DNA from: Nocardia anocheti
Lineage (GTDB): Bacteria; Actinomycetota; Actinomycetes; Mycobacteriales; Mycobacteriaceae
NCBI RefSeq assembly: GCF_029675105.1
Contig: NZ_JAQQFV010000002.1
Location: 1-64,000 of the forward strand
Length of the DNA: 64,000 nucleotides
Direction of reading: 5' to 3'
The translations under genes and the position numbers were made by a program. Within the stretch, counting starts at the first letter, position 1; each line of letters starts with the position of its first letter. The notes under the pieces were generated by a model that searched no databases, was not told the DNA's origin, and saw nothing but the letters and a program-made list of their open reading frames with translations. Positions 11,161 to 19,601 of this stretch are shown here, one piece after another.

Positions 11161-12396
11161 ATGGTCACACACCAATTCGCCAATATCCGGCGGCAGCTGC
11201 AATTGAGCAACACCTTCTGGGACGACAGCACCACGCACGGCCTGGTCGACATCATCGCCACCGACATGCGCGACGGCACGGTGCACGACCGCGACGGCCG
11301 CGCGATCGTCAACTTCTCCTCCTACTCCTACCTCGGCCTCGACAGCGACCCGCGCATCCTTGCCGGAGCGCACCGGGGCCTGGACGAGACCGGCACCATC
11401 AACTCCTCCATCTCCCGCATGCGCATCCGGCTGTCGCTGCTCGAGGAGGCCGAACAGCGGCTCTCGCACACCTTCGGCGCGCAGGCGGTGACCGTGTCGT
11501 CCTGCGCGGCGGCGGCCTGGGCCACCCTGCCGCTGCTGGCCTCGGGTGAACTCACCGACGGCGAGCCGCCGCTGGTGGTGTTCGACAAGAACGCGCACTT
11601 CTGCCTGAACGCGATGAAGCCGCTGGTGGCCGACGAGACCGAGCTTGTCACCATCGCCCACAACGACATCGAGGCACTGGAAGAGCTGTGCCGCAAGCAC
11701 TCCACCGTCGCCTACGTGGCCGACGGTGTCTACAGCACCGGCGGCGGCGCACCACTGGCCGAACTGCACCGCTTGCAGGATCAATATGGCCTGTTCCTGT
11801 ATTTCGATGAGGCACATGGCATCTCGACGATCGGTCGAGGCGGGCGCGGTTACGTGCTCGGCGCCTACGAGGGCTGGCGGGAGCGCACACTCGTGATCGC
11901 CTCGCTCAACAAGGGTTTCGGCGCCAGCGGCGGCGTGATCTTCTTCGGCGCGCCCGGCGACGACTCCCGCAAGCCGACGCTGCTGCGCACCAGCGGCCCG
12001 CTGATGTGGTCGCAGCGGGTGAACACCGCCGGGCTCGGTGCCATCGTCGCCGCCTGCGACCTGCACGACGACGGCACCGTCGACACGCTACAAGTCGCCC
12101 TGCGCGAGCGGGTGCACCTGTTCGACACCCTGGTCGAGACCGAGAACGCCGGGGACGGGCTGCCCATCCGCTTCGTCAGCATCGGCCGCGAGGACGTCAC
12201 CGTGGCGGTCGCGCGCGACATGCTCGAGGCCGGGTTCTACACCTCCCCGGTGTTCTTCCCGATCATCCGCCGCGGCAGCGCGGGCCTGCGGCTGATGCTG
12301 CGCGCCGACCTCGCGCCCGACACCATCCGCCGGTTCGCGGACACGCTGAGCGCGAGCCTGGCCGCGCATCAGGAGCGGGCGGAGCAGCCCGCATGA
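11161..12396 (+). CDS. Alpha-oxoamine synthase-like PLP enzyme (BioF/KBL fold, divergent)
   Basis: 411 residues of the fold-type I PLP family that condenses an amino acid with an acyl-CoA (8-amino-7-oxononanoate synthase, ALA synthase, KBL, CqsA). Visible landmarks: NFSSYSYLGL near the N terminus, a PLP-stacking His in NAHFCLN, DEAHG with Asp216 and His219, and Schiff-base Lys251 in SLNKGFGASGG. Several blocks differ from BioF: the usual SMDGD is STGGG, and the substrate-side HxSxxDG segment is HFCLNAM. No other biotin genes are near, so I do not call it bioF. An AAGGA ribosome site precedes ATG 11161. Its stop overlaps the carboxylase start by 4 nt. Confidence 0.85.
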   Translation: MVTHQFANIRRQLQLSNTFWDDSTTHGLVDIIATDMRDGTVHDRDGRAIVNFSSYSYLGLDSDPRILAGAHRGLDETGTINSSISRMRIRLSLLEEAEQRLSHTFGAQAVTVSSCAAAAWATLPLLASGELTDGEPPLVVFDKNAHFCLNAMKPLVADETELVTIAHNDIEALEELCRKHSTVAYVADGVYSTGGGAPLAELHRLQDQYGLFLYFDEAHGISTIGRGGRGYVLGAYEGWRERTLVIASLNKGFGASGGVIFFGAPGDDSRKPTLLRTSGPLMWSQRVNTAGLGAIVAACDLHDDGTVDTLQVALRERVHLFDTLVETENAGDGLPIRFVSIGREDVTVAVARDMLEAGFYTSPVFFPIIRRGSAGLRLMLRADLAPDTIRRFADTLSASLAAHQERAEQPA

Positions 12397-13958
12397 CCGT
12401 CACCGTCGAGAACACCCTGGGCTTCGAGGCCCAGCGCGCCCTGCTGCGCGAACACACCGCCGAGATCGTGGCGCCGCGTCGGCGCGCGGGCGATGGCAAA
12501 CTGCCGGTGCGTGAACGGGTCGACCGGGTGCTCGATCCGGGCACGCCGTTCCTGGAGATCGGGCGGCTGGCCGGGCACGAGGTGTACGACACCGATCTGC
12601 CCGCCGCCGCGCTGATCGTCGGCATCGGCACCATCCACGGCCGTCCGTGCATGGTGTTCGCCAACGATCCGCACGTCAAGGGCGGCACCTACTACCCGCT
12701 GACCATCAAGAAGCAGCTGCGCGGCCAGAAACTGGCCAGGGAGTACCGGCTGCCGTGCGTCTACCTGGCCGATTCCGGCGGCATCTATCTGCCGCTGCAG
12801 GAGGAGATCTTCCCCGACGAGGAACACCTCGGGAAGATGTTCCGCAATATCGCGGAGATGTCGGCCATGGGATTGCCGCAGATCTCGGCGGTGCTCGGCA
12901 TCTGCACCGCCGGTGGCGCCTACGTGCCCGCGATGAGCGACGAGACGGTGATGGTCAAAGACCTGAGCACCGTCTTCCTGGGTGGTCCGCAGCTGGTGGA
13001 GGCGGCCACCGGCGTGGTCGTCGACGCGCAGACCCTGGGCGGGGCCGATCTGCACGTGCGCGAGACCGCGGTGGCCGATCACCTGGCGGTGAACGAGATC
13101 GAGGCGCTGGCGATGGTCCGCGACATCATCGCGCGCACCCCCGGCGACCAGGTGCGTCCCCCGGCCTTCGCCGCGCTCGAACCGGCCGACGATCCGGCCC
13201 GGCTACCGGACCTCATCCCGGCGAGCACCAAGAAGGAGATGGACGTGCGCGCCATCCTGCGCTGCGTGGTGGATGCCACCTCGTGGGTGGAGTACCGCAG
13301 GGACTACGGCATCACCATCGTGTGCGCCACCGCGCGCATCGCCGGATACGAGGTGGGCATCATCGCCAATCAGGGCGTGATCTTCCCCGACAGCGCGCTC
13401 AAGGCCACCAACTTCATCCAGATCTGCAATCAGCGCCGTATCCCACTGTTGTTCGTGCACAACGTGAGTGGGTTCATGGTGGGCGAGGAGTACGAGCGGG
13501 CCGGGATCGCCAAGCACGGCGCGAAGATGGTCAACGCCGTGTCCTGCGCGACGGTGCCGAAGATCTCGCTGGTGATCGGCGGCAGCTTCGGCGCCGCCAA
13601 TTTCGCGATGTCGGGACGTTCGATGGGCGGGCAGTTCATGGCCATGTGGCCCAATGCCCGCTCCACCGGCGTCGGCGGCGAGCAGGCCGCCGCGGTGATG
13701 GCGATCCTCAAGCGTGACCGGCTGCGCCGCGAGGGCAAGGAACTCAGCGCCGCCGACGAGGCCGCCATCAAGCAGCCCATCATCGACAGTTTCGAACGGC
13801 AGTCGCTACCCACCTACATCGCCGCGCGCATGTGGATCGACGCGGTGGTCGAACCGGAGGACACCCGGTCGTGGCTGGCCCAGTGCCTGTCGCTGGCCCA
13901 CGAACGCTGGGACCGGCCCGAGCCCGCGCCCGCCAACTTCGGGGTGTTCCGGCTGTGA
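12393..13958 (+). CDS. Acyl-CoA carboxylase beta subunit (carboxyltransferase)
   Basis: 521 residues of the AccD/PccB/MccB crotonase-like carboxyltransferase family, which moves CO2 from carboxybiotin to an acyl-CoA. Two lobes are evident: the N-terminal one with CVYLADSGGIYLPLQ and GICTAGGAYVPAMSDE, and the C-terminal one with NQGVIFPDSALKATNFIQ and SFGAANFAMSGRS. The SGGIYLP and QEEIFPDEEHLG context resembles methylcrotonyl-CoA-type subunits more than propionyl-type ones, so a branched or unsaturated acyl-CoA is possible; the substrate is not determined. It starts at ATG 12393 inside the stop of the oxoamine synthase gene (ATGA overlap), and its own stop overlaps the alpha subunit. Confidence 0.92.
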   Translation: MTVTVENTLGFEAQRALLREHTAEIVAPRRRAGDGKLPVRERVDRVLDPGTPFLEIGRLAGHEVYDTDLPAAALIVGIGTIHGRPCMVFANDPHVKGGTYYPLTIKKQLRGQKLAREYRLPCVYLADSGGIYLPLQEEIFPDEEHLGKMFRNIAEMSAMGLPQISAVLGICTAGGAYVPAMSDETVMVKDLSTVFLGGPQLVEAATGVVVDAQTLGGADLHVRETAVADHLAVNEIEALAMVRDIIARTPGDQVRPPAFAALEPADDPARLPDLIPASTKKEMDVRAILRCVVDATSWVEYRRDYGITIVCATARIAGYEVGIIANQGVIFPDSALKATNFIQICNQRRIPLLFVHNVSGFMVGEEYERAGIAKHGAKMVNAVSCATVPKISLVIGGSFGAANFAMSGRSMGGQFMAMWPNARSTGVGGEQAAAVMAILKRDRLRREGKELSAADEAAIKQPIIDSFERQSLPTYIAARMWIDAVVEPEDTRSWLAQCLSLAHERWDRPEPAPANFGVFRL

Positions 13959-16087
13959 TCACGCGACTGCTCATCGCGAACCGGGGCGAGGTCGCCGCCC
14001 GGATCGCGCGCACCTGCGACCGACTCGGCATCGAATACGTGACGGTGGCCGTCGCCGAAGACCGCGAACAGACCGGGCACGCCGGGGCGGTGGCGACGGT
14101 ATCGCTGCCCGCCGGTGGCTATCTCGACGCCGCCGCGCTGGTGCGCGCGGCCACCGAGAACGGTTGCGATTCGGTGCATCCCGGCTACGGGTTCCTGTCC
14201 GAGAACGCCGAGTTCGCGCGTGCCGTGCGCGCGGCCGGGCTGGTGTTCGTGGGCCCGAGTTCGCGGGTGATCGAGACCATGGCCGACAAGGCGTCGGCGC
14301 GCGGGGTGATGGCGGCCGCCGGGGTGCCGGTGCTGCCCGGTACGCCCGAGGCGAGTGAGGATCTCGACGCGCTGGTCGAGGCGTCGGCGGCCATCGGATT
14401 CCCATTGATCGTCAAGCCCGCCGGTGGCGGTGGCGGCAAGGGGATGTCGGTGGTGCGCGCGGCGGCCGGGTTGCGCGAGGCGTTGGCCTCGGCATCGCGC
14501 ACGGCGACAGCGGCTTTCGCCGATGGTCGACTGCACCTGGAACGCTATGTCGAGCGCGCGCGGCACATCGAGGTGCAGGTCTTCGGGGACGAATTCGGTG
14601 GTGCGGTGCACCTTTTCGATCGGGACTGCTCGTTGCAGCGGCGTCATCAGAAGGTGATCGAGGAAGCGCCCGCGCCGCGGATTCCCGATGCCGTGCGTGC
14701 GGCGATGTTCACCGCTGCGGTGCAGGGCACGAAGGCTTTGCAGTACGTGGGTGCAGGCACCTTCGAGTTCCTGCTGGTCGGTGACGAGTTCTTCTTCATC
14801 GAGATGAACACGCGGTTGCAGGTGGAGCACACCGTTACCGAGGAGATCACCGGACTGGACCTGGTGGAGTGGCAGTTGCGGGTGGCCGCCGGTGAGCCGC
14901 TGCCCGTCGAGCAGGCCGACATCGCGTATTCCGGTGCCTCGGTGCAGGTTCGGATGTATGCCGAGGACCCGTTCCGGTCGTTCCTGCCGTGTCCGGGCGA
15001 GCTCGAGGTGACGCACTGGCCGGACGTGCGGGTGGAACGGGCGTTCACCCGGCGACTCAACGTCACCGGTGGATTCGATCCGATGATCGCCAAGCTGGTC
15101 GCCACCGGCACCACCCGGACCGAGGCCCTGGACCGTGCCCGGCGTGCCAGCGCGGACCTGCGCTGGCACGGCATCTCGACCAACCTCGGCTTCGCCGCGC
15201 ACGTCCTGGCCTCCCCCATCGTCGCGGCCGCCGAGCACGACACGGCCTACCTGGACCGGATCGACCCGGTCGTCGAGTTCGGCGATCCCGACGAGATCGC
15301 CGCGCTGGCGGTGGGCGGGGTGCTCAGCGCCCCCGACCGGGCCACGCCCTGGTCGGCCGGTGCGCCGAGCGGTGATCGCGCGTGGCTCGATCCGGTCGAC
15401 GGTGATCTCGGCGGTATCGATCTCGAGGTCGACGGGCGACCGTTCACGGTGCGGGTCAGCGGATACGCCGGGGATGCGGCCCTGCTGCGCGCCGAGTCCG
15501 CACCACCATCGCTCACCCGAGCGAGTGTGGGTGCGGACGCGGCGCCTACCCGTGCCGACGCGACCGTCATCGGCCACACCGGACGCGCATCGCGCACCAC
15601 CACACCAGCCGTCAGCCGTGCCGATCCCGCGTCGCGCGCCAGCGCACCATTCGGCCCGACCGATCCCGCGTCGACGCGCACCGACGTGAGCGGGTCCGCG
15701 CCTGTGCCGGTCCGGGTCGACATCGCGGGCACCACCGTCACCGTCGGGTCGTCCACCTGCGTGATCCGCAGGACCGGCGAGAGCTGGGTGTGTCAGGTCG
15801 ACGGGGTCACCCGGGAGGTGCGGCGCGCCGAGTACCGCGCGCTCGCCGACTCCGACGCCGGTCCCGAGATCCGCTCCCCCATGCCGGGAACTCTTGTGCG
15901 GCTGCACGTCTCGACCGGCACCCCGGTCGAGGCGGGACAACTGCTCGGCGTGGTCGAGGCCATGAAGCTCGAGCACGAACTCACGGCCACCCACGCCGGA
16001 ATCGTCACGGTGACCGCCGCCGAAGGGGCGGTGGTCACCACCGATCAATCACTGTTTCTCATCGAGGAGAGGAGTGCCGCACTGTGA
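13955..16087 (+). CDS. Acyl-CoA carboxylase alpha subunit (biotin carboxylase plus biotin carrier)
   Basis: 710 residues. Residues 1-450 form the biotin carboxylase: LLIANRGEVAARI at the start, the glycine-rich ATP loop GGGGGKGMS, HIEVQVFGD, and the EMNTRLQVEHTVTE catalytic block. The C-terminal carrier domain holds the biotinylation site EAMKLEHE, Lys671. Between them is an unusually long Ala/Ser/Thr/Arg/Asp-rich stretch encoded at about 15500-15715. It starts at GTG 13955 within the stop of the beta subunit (GTGA overlap), which favours equal synthesis of both subunits. A holoenzyme would carboxylate an acyl-CoA for the neighbouring oxoamine synthase, by inference from the operon. Confidence 0.94.
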   Translation: MITRLLIANRGEVAARIARTCDRLGIEYVTVAVAEDREQTGHAGAVATVSLPAGGYLDAAALVRAATENGCDSVHPGYGFLSENAEFARAVRAAGLVFVGPSSRVIETMADKASARGVMAAAGVPVLPGTPEASEDLDALVEASAAIGFPLIVKPAGGGGGKGMSVVRAAAGLREALASASRTATAAFADGRLHLERYVERARHIEVQVFGDEFGGAVHLFDRDCSLQRRHQKVIEEAPAPRIPDAVRAAMFTAAVQGTKALQYVGAGTFEFLLVGDEFFFIEMNTRLQVEHTVTEEITGLDLVEWQLRVAAGEPLPVEQADIAYSGASVQVRMYAEDPFRSFLPCPGELEVTHWPDVRVERAFTRRLNVTGGFDPMIAKLVATGTTRTEALDRARRASADLRWHGISTNLGFAAHVLASPIVAAAEHDTAYLDRIDPVVEFGDPDEIAALAVGGVLSAPDRATPWSAGAPSGDRAWLDPVDGDLGGIDLEVDGRPFTVRVSGYAGDAALLRAESAPPSLTRASVGADAAPTRADATVIGHTGRASRTTTPAVSRADPASRASAPFGPTDPASTRTDVSGSAPVPVRVDIAGTTVTVGSSTCVIRRTGESWVCQVDGVTREVRRAEYRALADSDAGPEIRSPMPGTLVRLHVSTGTPVEAGQLLGVVEAMKLEHELTATHAGIVTVTAAEGAVVTTDQSLFLIEERSAAL

Positions 16088-17721
16088 TGCGCACTCGACG
16101 ACTGGCCACGGCACTGATCGCGGCGACCGCGCTGCTGGTGTCGGCGTGCGGCGGAACCGACACCACCGCACGCGAATCCGCGGAACCGAAGAGCGGCGGC
16201 TCGCTGACCTGGGGCGTGGAGACCGAACCGACCACGCTCAACCCGCACCTCAACGGGCAGAGCAACACGAAGATGTTGCTGCGCAACACCTATGAGACCC
16301 TGCTCGCCCGCACCCAGGACGGCGGTTTCGTCCCGTGGCTGGCCTCAGGCCACGAGATCTCCGCCGACGGCCTCACCTACACCTTCACCCTGCGCGAGGA
16401 CGTGAAGTTCACCGACGGCAACCCGCTCACCGCGGCCGGGGTCGCCCGCAACTTCACCACCATGCAGGACCTGAGCTACTCCGGTGGCTTCTCCTCCGGG
16501 CCGCTGTCGAACCTGGCCGGGGTGCAGGCCCGCGACGAGCACACCGTGGTCTTCACCCTGAAGAACCCGTACGCGCCGTTCCTGGACTTCGCCTCCGGCT
16601 TCGACATCATCTCCCCCGCCGCCTTCGACAAGCCGCAGCTCAAGTCCGGCGGACCCGAGATCGCGGGCACCGGGCCGTTCATCCTGGACCGCTACGTCAA
16701 GGGTCAGGAGCTGCACTTCCGCAAGAATCCCGACTACAACTGGGCGCCGAGCATCGCCGCGCACCAGGGTCCGGCCCACCTCGACGAGGTCACTTACCGG
16801 TTCCTGCCGGAGTCCTCGGTGCGCGTCGGCGCGCTCACCTCGGGCCAAGTGGATCTCATCGAGGGCGTCTCCGGCAACGACGCCTCGCTGTTCCGCGACG
16901 ATCCCGAGTACACGTATCAGACGGCGCTCAACAACGGCAGCCCGTACTCGCTGTACTGGAACGCGACCTTCGGTCCGGCCACCGACGTGCGGGTACGCAA
17001 GGCGCTCAATGCCGCCGTCGACGTCGACGCGGTCCTGGCGTCGATCTATCGCGGTCAGCGCACGCGCGGGTGGGGCATCACCTCCACCGTCGACACGCCC
17101 TTCTACGACAAGAGCATCGAGAAAACCTACGGCGCCGACACCGCCGCCGCCAACCGCCTGCTCGACGAAGCCGGGTGGACCGCAAAGGATTCCGATGGCT
17201 TCCGCACCAAGGACGGGCAGCGCCTCACCATCGACCTGATCCAGGCCCAGTCCACCGTGCGCGATCAGCGCGAGGTGCTGTTGCAGGCGGTGCAGGCCCA
17301 GGCCAAGCAGAACGCGGGCATCGACCTGAAGCTGTCCTACGTCGACCTCGGTACCTACGCCGAACTGCGCAAGAAGAACACCTTCGGTTCGATCGCCAAC
17401 TCCGACACCATCACCGGCGGCATCGACATCGAGAACCACTGGTACCCGTCCTCCTCGAAGGGCACGCTCAACTACAGCCGCGCGGGCGATCCCGAGCTCT
17501 CGGCCTGGTTGCAGGCCGCCGCCGCGACCACCGACGTCGCCGAGCGCGCCAAGCAGTACTCGCAGCTGCAGAAGTTCGCGCTCGTCGACAAGAGTTACGC
17601 GCTGCCGCTCTACATTCCGGAGAACCAGATCGCGGCCGCCGCGCACGTGTACGGCGCGGGATTCCGTCCGTACAAGCAACTTCCGGAGAGCGCCTACGAC
17701 ATCTGGATCGATCGTGGGTAG
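16087..17721 (+). CDS. ABC transporter substrate-binding lipoprotein (SBP_bac_5, peptide/nickel type)
   Basis: 544 residues; a signal with lipobox VSAC gives lipidated Cys21. The body has the Opp/Dpp/Nik family pattern: GGSLTWGVETEPTTLNPH, the FTLREDVKFTDGNPLTA block, and GTGPF. Such proteins capture oligopeptides, opines, metal chelates or similar ligands outside the membrane. ATG 16087 overlaps the alpha-subunit stop by one base (TGATG); GTG 16084 in frame is an alternative, with GGAGAGGAG upstream. That a solute receptor is translationally coupled to a carboxylase is unusual and ties import to biosynthesis. Confidence 0.93.
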   Translation: MRTRRLATALIAATALLVSACGGTDTTARESAEPKSGGSLTWGVETEPTTLNPHLNGQSNTKMLLRNTYETLLARTQDGGFVPWLASGHEISADGLTYTFTLREDVKFTDGNPLTAAGVARNFTTMQDLSYSGGFSSGPLSNLAGVQARDEHTVVFTLKNPYAPFLDFASGFDIISPAAFDKPQLKSGGPEIAGTGPFILDRYVKGQELHFRKNPDYNWAPSIAAHQGPAHLDEVTYRFLPESSVRVGALTSGQVDLIEGVSGNDASLFRDDPEYTYQTALNNGSPYSLYWNATFGPATDVRVRKALNAAVDVDAVLASIYRGQRTRGWGITSTVDTPFYDKSIEKTYGADTAAANRLLDEAGWTAKDSDGFRTKDGQRLTIDLIQAQSTVRDQREVLLQAVQAQAKQNAGIDLKLSYVDLGTYAELRKKNTFGSIANSDTITGGIDIENHWYPSSSKGTLNYSRAGDPELSAWLQAAAATTDVAERAKQYSQLQKFALVDKSYALPLYIPENQIAAAAHVYGAGFRPYKQLPESAYDIWIDRG

Positions 17722-17730
17722 CGCGACGGG

Positions 17731-18741
17731 GTGGTGTCGGTGACGCTCGACATCACCGCCGAGCAGCAGGCCGCGCCCGCCGGTTCCGGCATTCGTGCCG
17801 GGATCGGCGGGCGGGTGGTGCTGCGGATTCTCGCGGGCCTCGGCGTGCTGTGGGGTGCGGCCACCTTGACGTTCCTCGGGGTACGGCTGGCCCCCGGCGA
17901 AACGGTCGACGTGCTGATCGGCGAGCAGCCGCGCACCCCCGAGATCGAGGCCGCCATCCGCGCCGAATGGGGGCTGGACAGTCCGGCGGTGGTCCAGTAC
18001 GCGCGCTACCTGTGGAATATCGCGCACGGGGACTTCGGTCGGTCGTATGTGTTGCAGCGGCCGGTGGCGGAGGTGATCGGTTCGCAGGTCGGTCCGACGC
18101 TGGCCCTCACCGGTGCCGCGTTGCTGGTGGCGATCGTGTTCGCCGTCGTCGTGGCGACCACGACCGCGCGGCGGCGTCGTGCGCGATCGGTGGCCAATTC
18201 CGTTGAGCTGGCACTGGTCTCGACGCCGTCGTTCTGGCTCGGCATCGTGCTGCTCTCGGTATTCAGTTTCCAGTTGAAGGTCTTTCCGGTGGCGTCCAAC
18301 AAGGGGCTCTCTGCACTGGTCCTGCCCGCGCTCGCGCTCGGACTCTCGCTGGGCGCGGTCATCTCGCAGGTGCTGCGCGACGGTCTGGAGCGGGCGCTCG
18401 ACGAGCCGTTCGCGGTGACAGTGCGGTCGTGGTCGGTGAGTGAGACCGGACTCCGCGTGCGTCATGGTCTGCGGCACGCGTCGTTGCCCGCGGTGACTCT
18501 GACCGGATGGCTGGTCGGCGGATTGCTGGGCGGCGCGGTGATCATCGAGGAGGTCTTCGGTAGGCCCGGCCTCGGGCGCGTGACGGTGGAAGCCGTGCTC
18601 GCCCAGGATCTTCCGGTGGTCCTCGCCGTGGCGATCCTGTCGGCGCTGGTGTACGTGGTGATCAGCACCCTGGTCGACCTGCTGTACCTGGCACTCGATC
18701 CGCGCCTGCGGCGTGCGGCACGTGGAGAGGGTGGACGATGA
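17731..18741 (+). CDS. ABC transporter permease, DppB/OppB type
   Basis: 336 residues with six predicted membrane helices. The long periplasmic loop after TM1 with GLDSPAVVQYARYL and GDFGRSY, and the cytoplasmic EEVFGRPGLG coupling segment, are hallmarks of the B-type permease of dipeptide/nickel importers. It begins 9 nt after the binding-protein gene; GTG 17731, 17734 or 17740 could each serve as start. Its stop overlaps the next permease gene (ATGA). Confidence 0.93.
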   Translation: MVSVTLDITAEQQAAPAGSGIRAGIGGRVVLRILAGLGVLWGAATLTFLGVRLAPGETVDVLIGEQPRTPEIEAAIRAEWGLDSPAVVQYARYLWNIAHGDFGRSYVLQRPVAEVIGSQVGPTLALTGAALLVAIVFAVVVATTTARRRRARSVANSVELALVSTPSFWLGIVLLSVFSFQLKVFPVASNKGLSALVLPALALGLSLGAVISQVLRDGLERALDEPFAVTVRSWSVSETGLRVRHGLRHASLPAVTLTGWLVGGLLGGAVIIEEVFGRPGLGRVTVEAVLAQDLPVVLAVAILSALVYVVISTLVDLLYLALDPRLRRAARGEGGR

Positions 18742-19601
18742 CCACTGCCAGTCCATCCCGTGCGCTCTCGCAGATCGCCACGTATGCGAGGGGTTTCACT
18801 GTCGCGCCCGGCGTCGCGGTGGCCGCGCTGACCGTGACCCTCGTCGCGATCGCCGTGCTCGCCCCTTCTCTGCTGGCCGGTGACGATCCGCTCGCCGCCG
18901 ATCCGCGGGCGGCCCAGCTCCCACCGAGTGCCCAATACTGGTTCGGCACAGATCATCTGGGGCGTGACGTGTTCACCCGGGTGGTGCACGGCGCCCGCTA
19001 TTCGCTGCTCATCGGTGTCACCGCCGTCGCCATCGCGGTGATCGTGGGGACGCTGCTCGGGCTGCTGGCCGGGCTCGCGCGCGGTCCGGTCGACGAGCTG
19101 ATCACCCGGTTCCTCGACGTGGTCTCCTCGTTCCCCGACCTGCTGCTCGCGCTGGTGCTGATCTCGTTCACCGGGCCCGGCACCACCAATCTGATCTTCG
19201 CGCTCGGCATCGCCTCCATCCCCCGCTTCGCCCGCGTGGTGCGCGCCCAGACCCTGGTCGTGCAGGAATCCGGCTACGTCGAGCAGGCCAGGACCTTCGG
19301 GCTCACCCGCGCCACGCTCGTGCGTCGCCACGTCCTGCCACACGCGGTGGCTCAGGTCCCGATCCTGGCCACCATCGGCCTCGGCACCGCCATCCTCGGC
19401 GCGGCCGGGCTGAGTTTCCTCGGCATGGGACCGCAACCGCCCGAACCGGAGTGGGGCGCCATGCTCGCCGAGGGACGCAACTATCTGCGCAATGCCTGGT
19501 GGATCGCCGTGCTCCCCGGCGTCGCCGTGACGGCCACCGTGATCGCGGTGAGCTCGCTGGGTCGGCGCTGGCAACGGCACTACGACGGAAGGCCGACATG
19601 A
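18738..19601 (+). CDS. ABC transporter permease, DppC/OppC type
   Basis: 287 residues, about six membrane helices. The FGTDHLGRDVFTRVVHGAR block after the first periplasmic loop identifies a C-type permease, partner of the preceding B-type one. The EAA-loop region reads YVEQARTFGLTRATLVRRHVLPHA. The start ATG 18738 lies within the stop of the previous gene, and its stop overlaps the ATPase start, so the subunits are translationally coupled. Confidence 0.93.
   Translation: MTTASPSRALSQIATYARGFTVAPGVAVAALTVTLVAIAVLAPSLLAGDDPLAADPRAAQLPPSAQYWFGTDHLGRDVFTRVVHGARYSLLIGVTAVAIAVIVGTLLGLLAGLARGPVDELITRFLDVVSSFPDLLLALVLISFTGPGTTNLIFALGIASIPRFARVVRAQTLVVQESGYVEQARTFGLTRATLVRRHVLPHAVAQVPILATIGLGTAILGAAGLSFLGMGPQPPEPEWGAMLAEGRNYLRNAWWIAVLPGVAVTATVIAVSSLGRRWQRHYDGRPT

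Noticed and set aside
11161..12396. Reading the PLP enzyme as BioF of biotin synthesis
   Set aside because: No bioA, bioB or bioD nearby, divergent substrate motifs, and coupling to a carboxylase and transporters.
16345..18756. Long minus-strand open frame (over 800 codons) across the binding-protein and permease genes
   Set aside because: It is an antisense shadow caused by high GC; the plus strand encodes clear family motifs throughout and the minus product is compositionally odd (His/Arg/Gln/Asp-rich).
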